This document shows, one piece after another, positions 54,165 through 63,300 of a stretch of 64,000 bases of DNA (within the stretch, counting starts at the first letter, position 1; every line of letters starts with the position of its first letter). This DNA comes from Bactericera cockerelli (taxonomy: Eukaryota; Arthropoda; Insecta; Hemiptera; Triozidae). A model generated the notes under the pieces. It saw only the letters and a program-made list of their open reading frames with translations, ran no database searches and was not told where the DNA came from. The DNA lies in assembly GCA_024516035.1 (NCBI GenBank), contig CM044956.1, forward strand, positions 55,333,533 through 55,397,532. Direction: 5' to 3'. The position numbers and the translations under genes were made by a program.

Positions 54165-54365
54165 ATCTTTTATTATTATTATTATATTATGCTTCATAAG
54201 CTAAGACAAAGTAAAATATACATATACAGTAAAATACCATGAAATTATAAAGAAAAAATAAATAGATTGAACAAAAAAGTGAATAAAGCTAATGTCCCAC
54301 CTAAAGAGCGAGGCTATTGCCTGTGGCAATCTCTTCCACCCAACCCTTTATCTGTTTTGCAGATA
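54165..54365 (-). mobile_element. LINE 3'-end relic
   Basis: ATT/AAT tail at the left (54170-54190), 'agctaagacaaagtaaaat', AATAAAG complement region, and ATTGCC-TGT-GGCAAT (54316-54330). The minus-strand frame reads KRLPQAIASLFRWDISF, matching 20113-20525. Confidence 0.7.
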
Positions 54366-54816
54366 CCTTTCTATGAGGTACAAATTCTGTGTATTCTCAG
54401 TATACTGTATCGAAAAGTCTATCAAAGAAATGTGAAAATTGTTTCTTACAGGTGAGCGGATAAGATGTTCGGATTGTTCAGTTCAGCCCTTTTTCGGCAA
54501 AGTCGTTAGTTATATTCAATCTTATGGATGAGAAAATTCCCCGATGTTTCTTCAAGCGCATTCAAATTTCGGTACAGATCCTCTATTTGTTCAAGTGCTC
54601 GCTTTTTTTCTCCAATTGTTTATTATTAAATTTCCAAACACTTTCCTAAAGGGATTTTCCCTTATGTAACCTTCTTAGGACCTAAGTTACCCTAAAACTT
54701 TAACAAATTTTCGTGTCCTTGTTTTGCGCCAATTTCTTTTTTTCATTCCCATTCTGCTGTCTGTTCTGTTCCTGTTTACTGTCTTTCTCAAACTGTCTTT
54801 TTTTCTTATTTTTTTA
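54366..54816. other. No recognised feature
   Basis: T-rich; no supported frame. Confidence 0.5.
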
Positions 54817-54990
54817 CAAAACTGGCTGGGGGACTATTAATAGGGAGTAGACCAGCATTGGCTTGGTTCTGGAGGCCCATGTCAATTTAAGCATCCTTGT
54901 AAAGGCACTGGTAGAAGTGCTGAGTCATTCTCTACTGTCTGGCTACCATCGTTCACGATGACGCCACCCTATGATGATGATGATGATTTA
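54817..54990 (+). mobile_element. Repeat family F with ATG tail
   Basis: 'ggctgggggactattaatag', 'ctggctaccatcgttcacga', 'gacgccaccct' and (ATG)n at 54968-54983. The ATG-repeat end gives the polarity of the family. Confidence 0.75.
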
Positions 54991-55099
54991 CAAAATATAA
55001 TACTCCACAATGTACGTATAAAAATGAATTTTTTTGTAAATTTGCTTTTTTAGTTAAATTATAAAAGTTTAATATCAAGCCCACACTGTGATAGTTAAT

Positions 55100-55639
55100 C
55101 CCCCCAAAAACACCACTTCGTGGTTAAAAAAAGAAGAACGCTTCACTCAAAAGAATGATTATAATTAGCTAAAAATAAATGATATCAAATTGAGAACACC
55201 TTACCCCCTCTCTTTCTATATCTCTGCACTCCTCTCTGAATTTATTCCTCTTATGTTTATCTTTCTTTATCCTTTCTAGGGGTCATCCCAAACTTGATTT
55301 CTCTTTAAATTTACTTGTTGCACGGCAATAAAAAATCGCGGTCGCAGTATGATTTTTCTGAACTTATTTGATTTGAATCGAGAAAATTACACCGCGACCG
55401 CCATTTTTTATTGCCGTGCAACAAGTAAATTTAAAGAGAAATCAAGTTTGGGATGACCCCTAGAAAGGATAAAGAAAGATAAACATAAGAGGAATAAATT
55501 CAGAGAGGAGTGCAGAGATATAGAAAGAGAGGGGGTAAGGTGTTCTCAATTTGATATCATTTATTTTTAGCTAATTATAATCATTCTTTTGAGTGAAGCG
55601 TTCTTCTTTTTTTAACCACGAATTGGTGTTTTTGGGGGG
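55100..55639. mobile_element. Foldback element, 246-bp arms
   Basis: Arms 55100-55345 and 55394-55639 are nearly identical inverse copies starting CCCCCCAAAAACACCA, around a 48-bp loop. No clear target-site duplication, no coding sequence. Very low divergence between arms. Confidence 0.85.
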
Positions 55640-56134
55640 ATATCAGTTCTTTTTGTACGAAAAAATAGGTTTATACACTACTGAAACATTATGAATAACA
55701 AAAGTAAATAAGCTGGGAGAATGTGAATGTACCAAGTTGTCTTTTTTTTTAAGATATAGTTTTAGCCGTACGTAATTTTTGTAAGGTCAATATGTATTTG
55801 GATCAGAGATTTGGCCCCCTGAGTCCCCAAAGTGAGTAAATAATATATAAATTTGCAATACAAGACCTTTTGATTCTATACTCCACATGATTAGGTTTTT
55901 CTTTCAATGCTAAATAGACCTCGGAGCCTCCTATGAGGGACACTAAAACACCTGGATTTACAAATGCCAAAGAAATTAATTTGTAATCACCTTATCAAGG
56001 TGAGGTGAGGTTTCTTAGCCGAATTCTCTCCGGCTTGTTGCAGGGGTCACCACCAATATCTCTCCCGGAAATAAGACCATGCTTTTTTACACTAGGTATT
56101 TAAGAAAATGAAAACTATAAAATTATCATTTTTA
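55640..56134. other. No recognised feature
   Basis: Nothing matched. Confidence 0.45.
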
Positions 56135-56710
56135 TACAGGGTGGGCCATGAATTAGTTACCATTTGAAAAAATCGTATAAAAAAAACCATTTAACATATT
56201 TTAGAAATCGTTTATTTACGAGAAAGCTAATTAGTTGTAATTTATTTTTTTTAAATTATTTCGTCTAAATGACCACCGTTTCGGTTTTTGCACTCATCTA
56301 AGCGAGTCCTGAAGTTTTCAAATACTCTTCTGCAAAGAGACCGCGAGATCGCGGACATCTCTTCGCTGATTTTTTCTTTAAGTTGACGCAGTGTATTCGG
56401 TTTATCAATGTAGACACGACTCTTTAAATAACCCCTAAATAACTGATAACTGAACTGATAACTTAAATAACTGATTTAAGTCGTGTAAACCATATTCAAC
56501 GCGAAATAACCGTCTCACAGTAATGAGCGAAAACTTGTTTAAAAAAAAATGTTTCACGCAGTAAGCGCGTTGCGGCCCCGTGAAGCTATCCATTGCGACT
56601 AAATTTCCAAGAAGCGAGCTAGTGCCCCCGCCCGCGCCCGCGCCCCGCGCGGCAATAGTTTTCGCGGTAAGTTACATTTAAATGTTAACGAATTCTTGGC
56701 CCACCCTGTA
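56135..56710. mobile_element. Mariner-derived MITE, 572 bp
   Basis: Flanked by TA (56135-56136, 56709-56710). Ends CAGGGTGGGCCATGAATT and inverse GAATTCTTGGCCCACCCTG. It carries a transposase remnant on the minus strand and a GC-rich patch at about 56560-56665, including 'cccgcccgcgcccgcgcccc'. Confidence 0.85.
56267..56416 (-). pseudogene. Mariner/Tc1-type transposase C-terminal fragment
   Basis: The minus-strand frame reads VYIDKPNTLRQLKEKISEEM, then SRSLCRRVFENFRTRLDECK and NRNGGHL. This is the characteristic C-terminal end of mariner-type DD-E/D transposases (a KP-N-ELK..I pattern followed by NGGHL). The catalytic core and the DNA-binding N-terminus are missing, so only about 50 codons survive in an internally deleted element. 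The position near one terminal repeat is what internal deletion would leave. It gives the class of the TACAGGGTG-ended elements in this window. Confidence 0.75.
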
Positions 56711-56754
56711 TAAGAATCGGCCTTTTATAGGGAAATCTTTAAAATCTCTAACTA

Positions 56755-56915
56755 ATGAAAGGCAATGCCTTTAGTGTAGTAGAGTTAGGTAAAATACATA
56801 GAAGGCCATGCCTCAGGAATATAGTAGGGTTAGGGATACTGCATAGAAAGCCATGCCTTGGGTTTATCATAGGGTTAGGAAAAATACATAGAAGGCCATG
56901 CGTCAGGTGTATATC
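56755..56915 (+). repeat. 45-bp tandem repeat, four units
   Basis: 'ccatgcct' (or 'caatgcct') recurs at 56763, 56805, 56851 and 56896. Because 45 is divisible by three, a 76-codon frame carries a 15-residue repeat (GLGKIHRRPCL-like). I do not call it a gene. Confidence 0.8.
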
Positions 56916-57067
56916 AATGATTCCTAGGTGTTTCGATTATAATTTTTATGCTAGGCCTAAACTATGTAGGTATAAAATCAGGTAAAAATGCAAGCGACGC
57001 GACGGGAGACAATTTGGTGTTGATAGAACCATGAGCGGGAGAGAATTCGGTGGTGACGTCCCTTATC

Positions 57068-57190
57068 AATACCTCACGAGGTATGAATGTACCCCGGACA
57101 TAATGAACAGAGAAAAAAAACTTCCCTGAAGGGGATCGAACCCAAGTCATCGTGCGTGCAAGCCTAGAATGCTATACCCACTTGGCCAAT
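57068..57190 (-). mobile_element. tRNA-headed SINE related to family C
   Basis: Minus-strand head with 'gggttcgatcccctt' B box and 'acttggccaatgtcac' inverse A-box region. The 'acctcacgaggtatgaatgt' block of family C follows at the left. Confidence 0.6.
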
Positions 57191-57429
57191 GTCACTACTT
57201 TGTCACAACTTTTAGTGAGTAGCATCGACATTATGAGAGCTAATTCATCATATTTTATCTCCATCCAACCATGATTGTCCAAAATCAATCTCGTAATGCC
57301 GCCACGTCATTGGCCAATTCTGCAACTACTAAAATTTTCCTCGCGAGGGTAATGAGGTCGTCATGAAGATCAAATATAAAGATCGGAAAAACAAAACAAC
57401 GTTAAGCCCAAATTGAAAATATAGAGCTA

Positions 57430-57505
57430 AAAAATTTCGTCCCCGCCAGGATTCGAACCCGTGCTGACTGGGTTGCAGGTCGAGCATGCTACCAATAGAC
57501 AAAGT
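57430..57505 (-). mobile_element. tRNA-like sequence
   Basis: Minus strand: 'ctattggtagcatgctcgac' (A box), CTGCAAC anticodon-like loop (GCA), 'acgggttcgaatcctgg' (B box). Arms do not all pair cleanly, so I prefer a SINE head or tRNA pseudogene to a working tRNA. Confidence 0.5.
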
Positions 57506-58394
57506 TGTCTTCTGAAGAAACGGACGGAAAATGAACTAACTAAATTAATACTTGGAAACTTAAAATTAAAATTTTGCAGTGAGAGAGCGAGGTCATGTCG
57601 AAAAATACATACTGGCCAAGATCTGACCACTAAGCTAAGGATTCGAAGGTACCTACCCGCCAAAGAAAATGAAAAGGCCACCAGGTGCCACCCAGTGGAC
57701 CGGATGAAGGAATAAAATCAATAAATTTGGTATCTGCTCATCAAGATCTTTCATTTGATACCACTTAAAATTAGTATTATCCTTCAATTCCCGATTTGGG
57801 CTCCCAAAACCCGAGGCCGCCCAAATGGGCCGCCCGCTCATAATGTAGAATTTTTTTTTGGTCCGGGCTCATCTCCATTATATCTTGATCACTTTAGACA
57901 CCTCACTTAATCTTCAGTGCCAAGTTAAAGACACGAAGTCGGGTCTCAAAGGATCCGTATGAAAAAAAAAAAACAGAAAAAAAAAAAAAAATTATGAATC
58001 TTTTCATGTCTTTCACGATTGTTGGGGGGTCTCGAAAATAGGGTTCCCGTTGGCCTAGGAAGTCAAACAAAAAGTCAAATCAATATATTTTTCAACGTAG
58101 AGTCCATTTTTGCAATAAAAATCGCAATTTTTGAATTTCATGTTGCACTTTTCGCTGGCTGAAAGTACATGAAATGCATGGGAACTATGTTTTCCGTAAC
58201 CTTACACTCTGCCGGGCTGTCTCTTTCTTTGTATAGGCGTTCTTCACACCTCGGCCGAGGTGTTTGATAGTATGACGTGTTGAGCAATTGTCATATTGTC
58301 TTATGCACTAGTAGTCATATTGTCTCCTTCTTCAATTTGTTGGCATCTGATGTTGCTAGGTTTAATCACTTTGTGATATCACTAATACTTAAAC
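57506..58394. other. No supported gene; small shared repeat
   Basis: A-runs at 57960-57990. At 58220-58264 the segment 'cacacctcggccgaggtgtt' repeats, inverted, the one at 25851-25896. The frames at 57461-57841 are unsupported. Confidence 0.45.
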
Positions 58395-58550
58395 TCTCGT
58401 TATTGAGGTTGAAATTCATAGACAAAGTCTATAACTCAAGACATTGCAAAGCGTCGATTTCCTCTATCTTACACAGTACGCAATCCATGACTTAGCGCCA
58501 CAGAGGTATTACAAATTCGTCTATAAATTCCGCCCTAATTGTTTGCTGAA
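58395..58550. mobile_element. MITE family H
   Basis: 'gaaattcatagacaaagtct' at the left; 'cttagcgccacagaggtatt' and 'ataaattccgccctaa' at the right, as in 22909-23045. Confidence 0.65.
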
Positions 58551-58849
58551 CTAAGGACTCGAAACACCAAACTCCAGTTTATAAGTCCACCGACATATTA
58601 TTGATCGAGCTTTTACACGTGAAATACCTTAAATTGGTATTATTTAGGTCATTTTGACCTCAAAAAGTAACGTTTCTTTTTCAATACGTCTCTATCTCTT
58701 ACCTTTTCATAAGAGCAGCAAGTTTCATTTTCATATTTGAAAGTGTTTTTTTCATTTTGACTCTAAGAAAAAGCGCTGAGCTTCTAGTAAGTTTTCACGG
58801 CTTGTTTACCAACAGCCAAAATGGCGGCCGCCTCCCTTCTGTTCGACAT

Positions 58850-59480
58850 TTTTCTTTACAAAATTTTCATGCACCCTCTCTCTTTCTCTCTCGCTCTTCG
58901 AAGTTTTTTTCTCTCTCTCATACACACACTCAATCTCTCTCTCTCTTTCTCTCTAACCGTATTTTCCATTGTATATGTAGTTTTTTTTCTCTTTTACACA
59001 TCACACAAATTCTATCTCTCTCTCTCTCTCTTTGCATATCTTCTCTCTCCTCTCTCTGAATTTTTTTTCTTCTTCTTCTTTTTTCGTTGTTCCTCTTTTC
59101 TTTCACCTTTCACAAAATTATTTTTTCATGGACTGTCACCTGTGTGACATAATATTTTTTCTGTCTCTTCTACCCGTTACTTCTGTCTCTCTCTATATTA
59201 TTTATCTCTCTCTCCCCTTTCCAGCCTTTCCTTATATTTACTATTTTATCTCCCCTTTCTTCTCTCTCTCTCTTTCTTCTCTCTCCTCTTCTTTCTTTGT
59301 ATTTCTTCTCTCTCCTTATCTATTCTCTCTCTCTCTCCCTTTCTTCTCCCTCTTTGCTTTTTTTTTCTTTGTATTTCTTCTCTCTACTTATCTATTCTCT
59401 CTCTCTCTCTTTCTTATATCTCTTTTTCTTTCTTTATTATCTCTTTGTATTTATTTTCTCTCTCTCTCTCTCTCTCTTCA
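58850..59480. repeat. CT/TTC-rich tract
   Basis: Long pyrimidine tract with TTTTTT and CTCTCT blocks. The Ser/Leu/Phe-rich frames are artefacts. Confidence 0.9.
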
Positions 59481-60159
59481 CTGCTCTTAGAAATGTTATC
59501 ATAATAGATCAGGTGGTAGGTTTTGTTAAAATAATAAAGAAGATTGTATGAAATTATTATTCAGTGTAAGCAAAAAGTCACACCCACCGCTGAATCTCTT
59601 GAACCACTCCAGATTCATGAACAGGCGGTAAAATAAATGCCGCCTTATTTTTTTGGATATCGAAAATTTGGCCCAAAAGAAATTAGGCCCAGCTGTGGCT
59701 GGTCGTTTTGGATGGGCGGAAACCAGCTCAGAATGACTCAATTTTAAAAATTAGTCAAACTAACGTATCTTTCTCAACCCCCCTCCTCCGCAGGTGAAGA
59801 TTTCTTCTACTAAAAGCCAAAAAGATAGGTAAAAAAAATTCAGTCGGGAAAAAATATTTCGGTGCAAAAGTTCCTATGACGAAGTGAACACTAATTGGGT
59901 TCTGTCCGATTCCAAATCCTAAGTGCAAACAAAGTTTAGGACTTGAAAGTTTCTGTTCTGGGCCCTGTTTCACTACAAGTTGGAAGTCATACATAATTAT
60001 ATACAAAAAAAAATTGACAAACGAGAGTCAAGAAACACTTTTAATTCCGCGTCACCCAAAAGTAAAAACTCTCATCATTTTTATCACTTGGCTAATAATC
60101 AGCCAATTTTTTTACAATTATTGTAAAAAAGTTCATGTGCTGAGTTTGCTAAAGTCTGT
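59481..60159. other. No supported gene
   Basis: Short frames only; no matched repeats. Confidence 0.5.
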
Positions 60160-60360
60160 CGAGAAAGTTCGGTGGTTAAGACGTCTGGCTGGTAATCCTG
60201 AGGTCGCGGGTTTGAAATCCAGCAGATACATGACAAGATATTCTTCCATTTGGGATTTTCACTACAAAAATACGGCTTACTGTTGGAAAAATTGGACTCC
60301 AATTAGAGGTATTAGTCTCAATCGGCCATCATAAGTTAGGCGATATAAATAATATAATAT
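60160..60360 (+). mobile_element. SINE family D
   Basis: tRNA-like head ('ggtggttaagacgtctggc'; 'gcgggtttgaaatccagca'), body with 'cttactgttggaaaaattgg' and 'taggcgatataaata'. The body matches 23895-24105. Confidence 0.7.
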
Positions 60361-60478
60361 CTTACAGTTATTCAGGTATAAACCTAGCTATATATTCAAT
60401 AAACGTTAAAATACTCTTTACAATCATACGTCAAACACTCCCGCTCCTTACTGACCTTATAATATCTTATATATAAGG

Positions 60479-60665
60479 TCTTACTGACCTTAGTCGCTTG
60501 GTCGATAAGGCGGTGGACTTGTCATCTGAACGAGCACGCGATTAGTTCAGTGGTTGCCATGCGGATTAGAACTGGCTTGCCATGCGGAAGGCCCCGGATT
60601 TGATCCCCGTGTCGGTGGTTCAAGATAAGCAAATATTTAGTAAACACAAGTTAGAGTAAATTCGA
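60479..60665 (+). mobile_element. SINE A with a SINE B head inside its tRNA-like head
   Basis: The A head runs to 'aaggcggtggacttgtcat' (about 60507-60525), then a complete B-type head follows ('acgcgattagttcagtggtt' to 'ggatttgatccccgtg', about 60534-60614). After it the A head resumes at its T-arm, 'tcggtggttcaag' (60613-60625). Confidence 0.65.
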
Positions 60666-60701
60666 TATTTTGATTAACAACAAACATACTATTTTTTTTT
60701 T

Positions 60702-60905
60702 AACATCAACATAGGGTTGCGTCATAGTGAACGATGGTAGCCAGATAGTGGAGGAATGACTCAGCACTTCTACCACTGTCTTTACAAGGAGGCTAATAAT
60801 TGACAAGCTCCCCCAGAACCAAGCCAATGCTGGTCTACTTCCTGTTTATAGTCCCCCAGCCAGACTGCTGATCTACTCCCTGTTTACAGTCCCCCAGCCA
60901 AACTA
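60702..60905 (-). mobile_element. Repeat family F with duplicated end
   Basis: 'gtgaacgatggtagccagat', 'ctttacaaggaggctaataa', then 'tgtttatagtcccccagcca' and a second copy, 'tgtttacagtcccccagcca'. Confidence 0.75.
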
Positions 60906-61129
60906 TTTTTTTTTTTGTAAATTTATTAATATAACTTAAGTGAACTGCTCTTGAAACAGAACTCTCGAGTTTCTAGACATACATAAACAAAACTATGGTC
61001 AGGAAAATTTCAATTTCAACTTGAAATTGTTTGCCTATGTTGTAGAAAGCCGCAGTATGGACTCAGAAGTCGGGACATTAACTTTCACGGCGGGAAGTTA
61101 TGGAGCTGTGAACTTGAAGAGAAAGAGGA

Positions 61130-61177
61130 TCAAAAAGGATGAGAGAGAGGGAGGGAGAGAGACAGAGAGAGAGACAC

Positions 61178-61208
<31 letters not shown>

Positions 61209-61225
61209 GCGAAAGAGAGAGAGAA

Positions 61226-61260
<35 letters not shown>

Positions 61261-61337
61261 AAGATAGAGAGAAAGAGAGAGAGAAAGAGAGAGGTAGAGA
61301 GAAAGAGAGAAAGAGACAGCGAGAGAAAGAGAGAAAT

Positions 61338-61371
<34 letters not shown>

Positions 61372-61463
61372 GTAGAGAGAAAGAGACAGCGAGAGAAAAA
61401 GAGAAATAGAGAGAGAGAGAAAGAGAGAGATAGAGAGAAAGAGACAGCGAGAGAAAAAGAGAA

Positions 61464-61516
<53 letters not shown>

Positions 61517-61800
61517 GGGAGAGAGAAAGAAGAGAGAAATAAAGAGAGAGACAGAAAGAGAGAGAAAGAGAGAGAGAGGGAGAGAGAATAGAAATGACAA
61601 GGCGAAAGAAGAGACCGTAAAGAGTGCGAAAAGGAGGTAAATAAAAGTGGACGGCAAAGAGATAGGGAAAAATAAGATGAGGAAGAGAGAAAGATTGTGC
61701 GATCAATGAGTGAGTGAAGAGGAGTCGAGAGAGGGAGAAAAAAGAGAGAAAGAGAGAAAAAGGGAGAGAGAGAGAATGAGAGGAAGAAAATCATATTCAT
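61130..61800. repeat. GA-rich tract with higher-order structure
   Basis: About 650 bp of GA-type sequence with recurring AGAGACAGCGAGAGAAA and AGAGAGGTAGAGAGAAA blocks. The Arg/Glu- and Ser/Leu-rich frames are artefacts. Confidence 0.9.
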
Positions 61801-61802
61801 AT

Positions 61803-61927
61803 CACTTTTGTGATATCACAACTACTCAAACTCGCTTTTTACTAAATCTACGCTGATACCGGAACTTGAACCACCGACCTCCAGGTTACAAGTCCGCTGC
61901 CTTATCGATCAAGCTACTGAGGTCGGT
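61803..61927 (-). mobile_element. SINE family A
   Basis: Minus-strand full copy: head 'gcttgatcgataaggcagcg', CTTGTAA loop, B box 'ggttcaagttcc', body 'gagtttgagtagttgtgata'. Confidence 0.8.
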
Positions 61928-62310
61928 TGGAGAAAGGAGATAGTAGAAAAGAGAAAGTAGAAAAGAGAATGGAAAGGAAAAAGGAGGGTAGAAATTAGAA
62001 GGGAAGAAGAAGGAGAATGAAGGAAGAAAAGGAGCCATGACCACATTACGCTCTGTAAACATAATTTCCCTTCTCGGCCTAAACTCGTTTATGTCTCGGC
62101 TGTGTCCCTAATAGTAATTTAACATAGTAAATTTTCCCTGCTCTCTTCTTCCCTCCCTAAATTTTAACATAGTACGTTTTCCTCGTTGTTTCCAACCCTC
62201 CTAAACTTTGAACATACTAAATTTTCCTTTCAATTTCACAAATAGTTTCCCGTTCTTTGAACCCGGGGGTGCTTGTACATTGTAGTTGGTTCTATTTTCA
62301 TTGATAATCA
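61928..62310. other. No recognised gene
   Basis: GA-rich start, then a loose direct repetition of 'aacatagta..ttttcc' near 62120 and 62165. Confidence 0.45.
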
Positions 62311-62463
62311 GGTTAGGTATATGTAATATTTTATATAAAACTAGGATTCTTTAATATTTCCCCTCACCCCCTTGAGTTTCGCCTAGGCTTGATCAAGAGT
62401 AGGTGAGTGAAAAATTTAAAGTATCCTAGTTTTAAATAAAATATAACATATACCTAACTTTAC
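62311..62463. mobile_element. Small foldback element, about 150 bp
   Basis: 'gttaggtatatgtaatattt' at the left is the inverse of the right end, and AAAACTAGGAT..CTTTAA pairs with TTTAAAGTATCCTAGTTTT. Partial pairing continues to near the centre at 62387. Confidence 0.75.
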
Positions 62464-62579
62464 TTTGGATTTCTAAAATGAACTTGATAACACATAATTG
62501 AAAATCAGAGTTGCTTAAATTATAATTCTGGAATAATGAGACTCATAAGACCTATTGGTCAGTATAAGATAAGGATATA

Positions 62580-62900
62580 CATAATCATCATTATCATAGG
62601 GTGGCGTCATCGTGAACGATGGTAGCCAGACAGTGGAGGAATGACTCAGCACTTCTACTACTGTCTTTACAAGGAGGCTAATAATTGACAGGATCCTCAG
62701 AAGAAAACCAATGCTGGCCTACTCCCTGTTCATAGTCCCCCAGCCAGACTGCTGGTTTTCTCACTGTTTTTAGTCCCCCAGCCAGACTGCTGGTCTTCTT
62801 ACTGTTTATAGTCCCCCAGCCAGACTGCTGGTCTACTCCCTGTTTATGGTCCCCCAGATAGACTGCTGGTCTACTTCCGGTTGATAGTCCCCCAGACTGA
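62580..62900 (-). mobile_element. Repeat family F with expanded 48-bp tandem array
   Basis: CATCATTATCAT tail at the left, then the F core, then about five units of 'agtcccccagccagactgct' spaced by roughly 47-50 bp (62732, 62772, 62812, 62850, 62888). Confidence 0.8.
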
Positions 62901-63004
62901 CGTATAATATATACATATAATATAAAAACATACATAACAAGCTCTTTATGATTAAGATTATGTGTGTTATTATATTATGTATGTCACATTGTCACAATTA
63001 GTGG

Positions 63005-63300
63005 TATTTACCATGGCCGAGTGAGTTAGCGCGCTAGGCATTGCACGCATGGTGACCTGGGTTCGATCCCCAGCGGAGCAGTAATTTTTCTGCTCGGTAC
63101 TTGGATGTTCGACGTCCACTTATACCTCGTTCAGTAGCTGCCTTTGATGTGAAGCAGCGACCAGTGGCGAAAACATAGGCGAAAAAAGAATACAAGATAT
63201 TGTATATTAAAGTGGTAAAGTCCTATAAATCTGAGTTATCCACTAAAATTGTGACATAATAACACAAATAAAAAGCATTATTATTATTATCAACTCTTAA
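63005..63300 (+). mobile_element. SINE family C
   Basis: Head 'gccgagtgagttagcgcgct', B box 'gggttcgatcccc', body 'gaagcagcgaccagtggcg', 'gagttatccactaaaattg', ATT tail at 63279-63291. Confidence 0.85.

Noticed and set aside
56755..56985. 76-codon frame with a 15-residue repeat
   Set aside because: Explained by a 45-bp tandem repeat; no other evidence of coding.
57430..57505. Possible functional tRNA-Cys (GCA) gene on the minus strand
   Set aside because: A and B boxes look good but the arms do not all pair; surrounded by SINE-like DNA, so only a tRNA-like element is claimed.
61021..61800. Four overlapping frames of 148-240 codons
   Set aside because: Same cause: (GA)n tract; no non-repetitive domain.
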